The notes beneath the pieces were generated by a model that was not told where the DNA came from, ran no database searches, and was given only the letters and a program-made list of their open reading frames with translations. The position numbers and the translations under genes are program-made. Of a stretch of 34,657 nucleotides of DNA, positions 25,255 through 31,294 are shown in pieces. The stretch comes from an uncultured Prevotellaceae bacterium. Lineage in GTDB: Bacteria > Bacteroidota > Bacteroidia > Bacteroidales > Bacteroidaceae. The stretch's first letter is position 1. Each line of letters begins with the position of its first letter. The DNA is taken from contig USTH01000014.1 in the NCBI GenBank assembly GCA_900557555.1, forward strand, positions 1 through 34,657. The letters run 5' to 3'.

Positions 25255-25267
25255 AATAAACAATAAG
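25255..25267 (+). repeat. AATAAACAATAAG, left copy (possible attachment core)
   Basis: A 13-base direct repeat identical to 34505-34517. The left copy lies between the dnaK stop and its terminator, and both copies are followed at once by a hairpin. It brackets the accessory island that begins with an excisionase/integrase pair. A/T-rich sequence makes chance agreement possible. Confidence 0.4.
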
Positions 25268-25268
25268 C

Positions 25269-25301
25269 AAAAGCGTGCAGCTCAATGAGTTGCACGCTTT
25301 T
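25269..25301 (+). terminator. Terminator after dnaK
   Basis: Arms 25269-25284 and 25286-25301 (AAAAGCGTGCA with TGCACGCTTTT, one G-T pair) fold into a stem with a small CAATG loop, followed by more T. It sits 34 bases after the dnaK stop. Confidence 0.85.
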
Positions 25302-25448
25302 TGCGTTTATGGGGTTCTTGTTTCTTATGCCTTTGTTATGCGCTTGTTTATCGCTTATTTGCAGCACATTTGCAACACAACAAAAAAGTAGATAATGTGG
25401 GACTTGTTCCTACCAATACATACTAATGCATACTTAAAAGTAGAAAAC

Positions 25449-26012
25449 ATGCCAGCAATAGGATTTGAAATCAAACGCAAGTGTAAGGTCTGTGGTGAAG
25501 TGTTCCTTGCCAAGACTCTTGACAGCCAGTATTGTTCGCCTAAGTGCAGCAAGGTGGCTTGGAAACGAAAGAAGGACGCAAAGGAAAAGAACGAGAAACT
25601 GGATCGTTTGGCACAGCACATTCCTGACATTAGGGAATATGTGTCGGTGAAGGAGGCGGTGGCGATGTTCGGAGTGGAACGTACTACACTCTATCGGCTG
25701 ATAAAGAACGGTACAGTTCCTGCCATCAACGTCGGCAAGCGGCTCACCCGAATCAAACGCTCTGCCTTGGAAACCATGTTCTTCACCAGAAAAGAAAGTC
25801 TTGCAGAAAGAGAGAAACCTGTGCCCAGAAGGTACAGTATGGAACCAGAGGACTGTTATACCATTGGTGAGATATGCAACCTCTACCATATCAACGACAG
25901 CTCGGTATGGGCGCATATCCGCAAATATTCCATTCCGTCACGGCAGATAGGCAATTATGTGTATGTGCCGAAAGAAGAAATAGACAATTTGTATAAATCA
26001 GAAGTAGAATAA
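25449..26012 (+). CDS. Zinc-ribbon/helix-turn-helix protein, excisionase-like, of an integrative element
   Basis: A 187-residue DNA-binding protein. Residues 12-33 hold a CxxC...CxxxC zinc-ribbon-like knuckle (CKVCGEVFLAK, YCSPKCSK); 64-108 is an excisionase-type helix-turn-helix (YVSVKEAVAMFGVERTTLYRLIKNGTVPAINVGKR); and 136-180 is a second one (YTIGEICNLYHINDSSVWAHIRKYSIPSRQIGN). Proteins of this layout are typically found directly upstream of the tyrosine integrase of Bacteroides mobile elements and act in integration or excision. It lies seven bases before the integrase. The frame extends 18 codons further up, but the ATG at 25449 with an A-rich leader is the natural start. Confidence 0.8.
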   Translation: MPAIGFEIKRKCKVCGEVFLAKTLDSQYCSPKCSKVAWKRKKDAKEKNEKLDRLAQHIPDIREYVSVKEAVAMFGVERTTLYRLIKNGTVPAINVGKRLTRIKRSALETMFFTRKESLAEREKPVPRRYSMEPEDCYTIGEICNLYHINDSSVWAHIRKYSIPSRQIGNYVYVPKEEIDNLYKSEVE

Positions 26013-26019
26013 ACCGAAT

Positions 26020-27291
26020 ATGAAGAAAGCATTATCGAACACCAAGGTGACCGTGAAGCTGCGCAAGTCCGTTCACCATGACAACGAGTGGTATCTTTTC
26101 ATCGAGTCGTACCCTGTGTATAAGAAAGGAGACAACAAGCCAAGCCGTGTGGTTGAGTCTGTAAACCGAACCATCTCCACACCACAATGGGATATGTCGT
26201 CCATTGCCCGTGTGCTGCCTGACGGCTCGTTCAACTACAAGCCGAAGCGTGACGTAAATGGCATTATCCAATGCAAGTCGCGCATAGACCAAGAGGCTTG
26301 CATCTATGCGGACAACGTGCGCAAACTCCGGCAGCATGAATATGACAATGCCGCCCTGTATTCCGACCGTGAGGAAGAAATCATTGAACAGAATGAACGT
26401 AGTGCACAAGACTTCATTAAATATTTCATTGACATCATAGACAAACGTCATCCCAATAGTTCCAATGCCATCATTGTGAATTGGAACCGTGTGGGCGAAT
26501 TGTTGAAGATATATTCAGAAGGAAAACCAATACCTTTCAAGAGCGTAACGGTGAAACTGTTGGAAGACATCAAGATGTTTCTGCTTCGCGCTCCTTTGGG
26601 AGGAAACAAGAAAGGGACGGTGTCACGCAATACTGCCTCTACCTATTTCGCTATCGTCAAGGCAGGAGTGAAGCAAGCTTTCATTGACGAATATCTCACA
26701 GTGGATGTGAGTGCCAAGGTGAAAGGTATTCCATCGGAGGACAAGTTGCGAGCATCGCTCACTCTTGACGAAGTGAAGCGATTGGCTGATACCCCTTGCG
26801 AGAGTGATGTACTTAGACGCGCTTCTTTCTTCTCTATCTTGACAGGTTTGCGTCATATAGATATCAAGAACTTGAAGTGGAAGCAAATATCACAGACAAG
26901 CAACGGCAGTTGGCGCATAGACATCTCACAGATAAAGACAAAGGTGGGTGCATATATTCCCATTTCCGACCAGGCGTATGCCATGTGTGGTACTCGTCCT
27001 GAAGACGAGGAGCTTCTTGTTTTTGCAGGGTTGCAGAACGCTGTCTGGATTTCGAAGCCATTGAAGAAATGGATAGAGGCTGCTGGCATCAAGAAACATA
27101 TAACCTTCCACGTGGCCCGACATTCGTATGCAACGCTCCAGTTCTTTTTTGGATATATCAATGATTTCTTCGAAAAAACCATTTATAATGACTCTGAGAT
27201 TAATAATTTGGTCATCAATCAAATGAGACATTATATGTGTCTTTACGAATTCAAAGAAAATGGGTGGGTACTCATTGAGATGCTTACATGA
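26020..27291 (+). pseudogene. Tyrosine recombinase (integrase), C-terminus lost
   Basis: A Bacteroidetes-type tyrosine site-specific recombinase, native for about 374 residues. Arm-type and core-binding regions (1-240) are followed by the catalytic domain with Arg278 in TGLRHIDIKNLKW, a likely Lys at 306-308 and His364-x-x-Arg367 in FHVARHSYATLQ. From codon 375 the sequence (FFFGYINDFFEKT...) is not integrase but the antisense of a reversed gene, so the final helix with the second His/Trp and the nucleophilic Tyr is missing. The frame stays open by chance for about 49 further codons. The recombinase is very probably dead. The preceding excisionase-like gene is intact. Confidence 0.88.
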
Positions 27292-27519
27292 AGTTTCTCC
27301 TATTTCTTTTCGAAACAGCTTGAATATGTCTTCCCATGGCATACCAAGAAAATCCAAATTGCCACAAATACATATACCTACAGGGTTATGTCTTGACAAT
27401 TCGAATATCTTATTTGCATGATTCGTGATTTTATGCTTAGAAGATACCGTATGTGTAGCAGCACTATCTGCGGCAAATGCTACTCCTCTACGATTTATCG
27501 TACCAACAATTGCTGTCAT
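26926..27519 (-). pseudogene. Proteasome/HslV-like Ntn hydrolase, 3'-truncated
   Basis: Native sequence runs from the ATG at 27519 for about 125 residues; beyond about 27142 it is the antisense of the integrase and meaningless. The start matches the HslV/proteasome beta fold: after Met removal Thr1 would be the nucleophile (TAIVGTINRRGVAFAAD), with Asp at position 17 as in HslV, followed by NHANKIFELSRHNPVGICICGN, resembling the K33-S-A-G region. A full member of this family would need more C-terminal strands, so the protein is probably non-functional. It starts nine bases after the GIY-YIG stop and looks like the third gene of that operon. The substrate is unknown. Confidence 0.75.
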
Positions 27520-27528
27520 ACCAATATT

Positions 27529-28380
27529 CTATCTTTTAATAATTTCACTTAGTTTCTTTCCATCTGCGTCTTTCCAATCATCCCAGCCATTGCTTGGACG
27601 ACCAAGTACAAAACTTGATGCCCCACTTGGGCTATCAAATGGCACATCATGGAGAAGGATTATCTGTCCTTTGTCATTTTTACAATGTTCTTTTACGAAT
27701 AAGTCGCGTGAAGCTAAGGACCTGAAACTCTTTACCACTTCGGTCGCCAATAAACTTCCTTCAAGAAGTATGAATTTCCCAGTCTGCTCATCATAGAAGC
27801 CCGTACCTTGTGCTGGACGGTCAGAAGACTTCACAAAGTACATGTGCTCTGAACGAGTTTCTTGTTTCGCAGCCTCAAATATTCCACATCCATAAAATTT
27901 ACATAGCAGTTGTATGTCGCGGAAGAAAACTTCCATATCATTGACTCGGAAAGGAGCAATGTTGGGCTTTCTGGGGTTGGCACCATTCAAAAGTTCATAA
28001 GACCCTGCGTTTAGGGCTGCTTCAATGCCAAGATATTCCAGATATTTTACATCATCACCATAAATCTTGTGATTATCAGAAATAAACACCAGTGCGATGC
28101 TCCAGAAATCTTTTTTTTGAACATGATCGTTCTTGCGATTAGCAAAATCTGTTGTTTGGCCTATATACGCTTGTGGCTTATTTTTATCTGGAGAACCAAG
28201 AAGAATGTAAAAGGCAGGTTGTCCTGAGATATCATTGATAGTATTGGCCAATGTGATTTCTTCGCGAGGAATTACATAGAGGTGACAAGTTGAATTTGCC
28301 CCCATATAGATATTTCTTGCTCCATCGAGCTTGCCATCAAGAAGCTCTGTATGTATGGTGAAAGTGTTCTTGGTCTTCAT
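27529..28380 (-). CDS. GIY-YIG nuclease-like protein with C-terminal DUF4357
   Basis: A 283-residue protein. Residues 55-125 carry a GIY-YIG nuclease pattern: FYILLG (57-62) for GIY, AYIGQTTDFANRKNDH (71-86) for the YIG strand, with Arg82 and His86, and a candidate metal-binding Glu in YLEYLGIEAA. From about 240, DSPSGASSFVLGRPSNGWDDWKD is the DUF4357 signature, a domain often fused to GIY-YIG and found in restriction and defence loci. The start overlaps the stop of the XRE gene (ATGA), so translation is coupled. The third gene of the group is the broken Ntn hydrolase. Function as a defence or restriction enzyme is inference. Confidence 0.82.
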   Translation of the reverse strand: MKTKNTFTIHTELLDGKLDGARNIYMGANSTCHLYVIPREEITLANTINDISGQPAFYILLGSPDKNKPQAYIGQTTDFANRKNDHVQKKDFWSIALVFISDNHKIYGDDVKYLEYLGIEAALNAGSYELLNGANPRKPNIAPFRVNDMEVFFRDIQLLCKFYGCGIFEAAKQETRSEHMYFVKSSDRPAQGTGFYDEQTGKFILLEGSLLATEVVKSFRSLASRDLFVKEHCKNDKGQIILLHDVPFDSPSGASSFVLGRPSNGWDDWKDADGKKLSEIIKR

Positions 28381-28592
28381 GGCTTTCTGTCTATTCTAAT
28401 GAGTTCTGTATAATCTATATCAAGTAGATTAGCTATTTTTTCTATAGATTCCAATGATGGTTGTGAAGAATTGGTACACCATTTTGAGACTGTAGTCGGT
28501 GCACAGCCCAATTGTTCAGCTAACCATTTATTGGTTTTCTTTTTCTCGGCCAAAATCACTTTCAAGCGGTTCAAATCTCTTGCTTCTTCCAT
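28377..28592 (-). CDS. XRE/HTH-type small transcriptional regulator
   Basis: A 71-residue protein that is almost entirely a lambda-repressor-type helix-turn-helix (LNRLKVILAEKKKTNKWLAEQLGCAPTTVSKWCTNS, then LESIEKIANLLDIDYTEL). It is the first gene of the minus-strand cassette with the GIY-YIG protein and the Ntn hydrolase and probably controls that operon. Its size and position recall the control (C) proteins of restriction systems. A TATCTTTG -7 element lies 24 bases upstream. Confidence 0.85.
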   Translation of the reverse strand: MEEARDLNRLKVILAEKKKTNKWLAEQLGCAPTTVSKWCTNSSQPSLESIEKIANLLDIDYTELIRIDRKP

Positions 28593-28615
28593 GTTTATTC
28601 TATATTATTATGGCG

Positions 28616-28623
28616 CAAAGATA
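28616..28623 (-). promoter_or_regulatory. Likely -7 element for the XRE/GIY-YIG operon
   Basis: On the minus strand this reads TATCTTTG, a match to TAnnTTTG, about 24 bases before the XRE start at 28592. A TTTG at the ideal upstream distance is not seen. The 374-base divergent gap (28593-28966) contains this element and the duplicated operator unit for the opposite gene; the part from 28640 to 28840 shows nothing clear. Confidence 0.5.
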
Positions 28624-28841
28624 ATAAATTATTCTCAAAAACGGTTCTGTTTTAAGGAAAAAGATACAAATTAATGTGCTTTTAATGAATTATTTTCATT
28701 TCATAGACTATTTCTATAACCTGTTAGAATTCACTCGACGTGAACTAGTGGAATTAGGAATTGTTGTGAAGTTATTCGCTGACACCAATCATAGTTGAAG
28801 TTTTTACTCAATTTAAGACTGTAATTTGGCCACCATTGATG

Positions 28842-28950
28842 TTTTGTACGTTAAAATAATGCCAATATTGGCAGTTTTTTGGTGTAAAACTTGCATAATA
28901 CAATAAAAAACAATATTTTTGTACCGTAAAAAATTGCCAATACTGGCAAT
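28842..28950 (+). repeat. Two 31-base direct repeats with a GCCAATA-TGGC palindrome, 75 bases apart
   Basis: Units start TGTAC at 28845 and 28920 and agree at about 25 of 31 positions. Each contains a palindrome, TGCCA-N4-TGGCA at 28860-28873 and TTGCCA-N4-TGGCAA at 28934-28949. The second palindrome lies just after the predicted transcription start of the AAA_14 gene, the first about 60 bases upstream. This is the layout of a repressor operator pair. Confidence 0.8.
28890..28921 (+). promoter_or_regulatory. Promoter for the AAA_14/DUF4143 gene
   Basis: CTTG (28890-28893), a 20-base spacer and TATTTTTG (28914-28921): the Bacteroidetes -33/-7 pattern with one change in the -33. Transcription would start near 28928, so the second palindrome lies in the early leader. 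Confidence 0.6.
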
Positions 28951-28966
28951 AATATAATATAGAACA

Positions 28967-30220
28967 ATGGAGATAAAAAGAGATCGATATCTAAAAAAAC
29001 TGATTGATAGCCGTCAGAATGGCTTTATCAAAGTGGTAACAGGAATCCGCAGATGTGGCAAGTCGTATCTGCTGAACGTTTTGTTCTATCACTACCTATT
29101 AGATAATGGAGTGGCTGATGACCACATCATCCGCATTGACCTTGAAGACCGCATGAACAAGGAACAGAGAAATCCAGACACTATGCTTCACTATGTTCAT
29201 GACAGAATCAAGGACAAAGAACTGTATTACATCATTATTGATGAAGTGCAATTGATGGATGAGTTTGTGGATGTATTGAACAGCTTCCGGCATATTGATA
29301 ATGCTGACACATACGTGACAGGCAGTAACTCTCACTTCCTATCATCAGACATTCCTACGGAATTTCGTGGTCGAGGAGAGACTATTCATGTTAACCCATT
29401 GTCTTTTGCGGAGTTTTATTCTGCCGTTGGCGGTGACAAGCAGGATGCGTGGCGTGAATATTACACCTATGGAGGTTTGCCACTTATACAGTCTTTTGAG
29501 ACCGAAGAAAAGAAAATCAACTACTTGAAGGGGTTGTTTAAAACAGTTTATTTGGCAGATATTATCGAAAGGCATAAAATCAAAAACGATAATGAACTAC
29601 GTGAGTTGGTGCTTATTTTGGCATCATCTATTGGCGCTCCTTGCAATCCTACTAAATTATCGAACACCTTCAAAAGCGTTAAGAATGTAAGCATCGGTAG
29701 TCAGACGATTGCGAATTACCTCACCTATTTGTCCGAATCGTTCCTGCTGAACAAAGCTATACGTTACGATATAAAAGGGAAGAAATACATCAACACGCTT
29801 ACGAAATATTATTTTTCAGACATCGGTTTGAGAAATGCCATCCTTGATATGCGCCAACAGGAAGAGACGCACATCATGGAGAACATCATCTACAACGAAC
29901 TTATCACACGTGGCTATAGTGTAGATGTTGGAATGGTGGAAATCAAGAAGCAAGACAAGGATGGCAAGTGGGTTCGTATTCAACTGGAAGTGGATTTCAT
30001 CGCCAGTCTTGGCAGTAAAAAGTACTATGTGCAGTCGGCATTGTCTATACCTGACAGAGAAAAGGAGATACAGGAATCTCGCTCACTTACAAACATTAAT
30101 GATTCTTTCAAAAAGGTTATCATTGTGAAGGACCACATTATGCCACGTCGCAATGAAGAAGGCATACTGACAATAGGTCTCTTCGACTTCTTACTCAAAG
30201 AGGACAGCTTGGATTTATAA
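28967..30220 (+). CDS. ATP-binding protein, AAA_14 with DUF4143
   Basis: A 417-residue cytoplasmic ATPase. Walker A is GIRRCGKS (26-33), Walker B YIIIDEVQ (88-95), then VTGSNSHFLSSDIPTEFRGRG with the sensor region and LSFAEFY, all typical of AAA_14. The C-terminal part (about 200-400) is the DUF4143 domain (FKTVYLADIIERHKIKN, KKYINTLTKYYFSDIGLRNA, IYNELITRGYSVDVG, LEVDFIAS), a PD-(D/E)XK-like fold in which the last strands often keep D-x-x and E-V-D-F residues. Such proteins are very common in Bacteroidales and of uncertain role. It is preceded by an operator pair and followed after 24 bases by the two-TM gene. Confidence 0.88.
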   Translation: MEIKRDRYLKKLIDSRQNGFIKVVTGIRRCGKSYLLNVLFYHYLLDNGVADDHIIRIDLEDRMNKEQRNPDTMLHYVHDRIKDKELYYIIIDEVQLMDEFVDVLNSFRHIDNADTYVTGSNSHFLSSDIPTEFRGRGETIHVNPLSFAEFYSAVGGDKQDAWREYYTYGGLPLIQSFETEEKKINYLKGLFKTVYLADIIERHKIKNDNELRELVLILASSIGAPCNPTKLSNTFKSVKNVSIGSQTIANYLTYLSESFLLNKAIRYDIKGKKYINTLTKYYFSDIGLRNAILDMRQQEETHIMENIIYNELITRGYSVDVGMVEIKKQDKDGKWVRIQLEVDFIASLGSKKYYVQSALSIPDREKEIQESRSLTNINDSFKKVIIVKDHIMPRRNEEGILTIGLFDFLLKEDSLDL

Positions 30221-30244
30221 TCATTCTTGTATAGCGCATAAATT

Positions 30245-31219
30245 ATGGTGAAGATTTTCAAAATAATAGAGAAGATAGTTTGGATTATTGCAGCATTGAC
30301 AATAGCTGCTGTCCTGGCAATGGTCTTCATTGGTGCTTTTGCTAATCTCGACAAAGCCCAGTTTGACTGGTCTTCTTATATTCCGTATTTCTATGGTGCA
30401 GCGGCTGTGGTTGTTCTCTATAAGATTGTTGTCTTGTACTACACATCCTTCTATCAGACAGAGATAGATGAGAAGACTTGGATGTTAGTCTCTTTGGACG
30501 ATGAGATGAAAAAGTTTCGTGCCAATTCGCAGGAGGGTTCCCTTCCTGATGCCAAATTTGAGGCTATCATGGAAGCGGTGAAACAAATTCCACAAACTGA
30601 TACAAATGCTATTTTGACAGTCCTTCAAGAGCGAATTCCCTCGGTTGTACAGACATTGGTTGACCAACAGGTTGCAGAGATTAAACGGAACCTAATGCTC
30701 GAAAACGAGAAACGGATGCGTGAAATCAATATTCTGTCTGCAAATGTTTCTGATGTGCTGGAAAGACGAGAATATCTGCTCAACCTTGAAGCAGAAATCA
30801 AGCGATGTCAGGAAGAAGAACGAAAGAGGCGACTGACCAATACAGAAGAGTACACTATGCTTGTATTCTCACTTGCTGGTACTCCTGTAGAAGATGTAGA
30901 AAAAGTATGCGACGTTGTCAAACTGTTTATTGAAACTGGCCAGGTATCTGCCAACAAGGATTTGGGCATTCCATTGAATAAGAAACTACGCAATGCTGAA
31001 TTGAAACAGTTCGTCACTAATATAATAAGGTATAACAAGAAAGATAACCTTGATGGTGACTCTTTCCTCCAAACTGCGTTCTGCGAATGGTTCAGCGGTA
31101 AGAAAGAAAACATTGCCAAGAACTACTCCGTGCTCCCAAAAGATTCATTGGTGTCAAAGGATGGCGTGGAAGCTGATTTGGAACGATTGCGTAAAGAGCG
31201 GCTTATAAAACAAATATAA
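30245..31219 (+). CDS. Two-TM coiled-coil protein of unknown function
   Basis: A 324-residue protein that I do not recognise. It has two membrane helices (about 8-32 and 46-68), a long alpha-helical and probably coiled-coil middle (about 105-205, rich in E, K, R and with an EEERKRRL run) and a compact C-terminal region (about 215-324, EDVEKVCDVVKLFIETGQ, FVTNIIRYNKKDNLDGDSFLQTAFCEWF). Only a short stretch can lie outside the cell, so the bulk should face the cytoplasm. It sits 24 bases after the AAA_14 gene and 75 bases before the NACHT gene. A membrane sensor or scaffold role is a guess from layout. Confidence 0.7.
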   Translation: MVKIFKIIEKIVWIIAALTIAAVLAMVFIGAFANLDKAQFDWSSYIPYFYGAAAVVVLYKIVVLYYTSFYQTEIDEKTWMLVSLDDEMKKFRANSQEGSLPDAKFEAIMEAVKQIPQTDTNAILTVLQERIPSVVQTLVDQQVAEIKRNLMLENEKRMREINILSANVSDVLERREYLLNLEAEIKRCQEEERKRRLTNTEEYTMLVFSLAGTPVEDVEKVCDVVKLFIETGQVSANKDLGIPLNKKLRNAELKQFVTNIIRYNKKDNLDGDSFLQTAFCEWFSGKKENIAKNYSVLPKDSLVSKDGVEADLERLRKERLIKQI

Positions 31220-31236
31220 TTTGAGGCTGGATGTAA

Positions 31237-31256
31237 TGCCCTCAAAACTGAGGGCA
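31237..31256 (+). terminator. Small hairpin between the two-TM gene and the NACHT gene
   Basis: TGCCCTCA (31237-31244) and TGAGGGCA (31249-31256) pair perfectly around an AAAC loop, then an A run and a CTTTTTC stretch follow. It may end or attenuate transcription before the NACHT gene. The direct repeat TCATATTAA at 31272 and 31282 follows, ten bases apart. Confidence 0.4.
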
Positions 31257-31294
31257 AAAATCCTTTTTCTATCATATTAATTCATATTAAAAAA

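Noticed and set aside
25236..25448. tRNA gene as the integration target after dnaK
   Set aside because: No cloverleaf or TTCGAAT-type T-loop sequence was seen in the flank; only the terminator and A/T-rich sequence.
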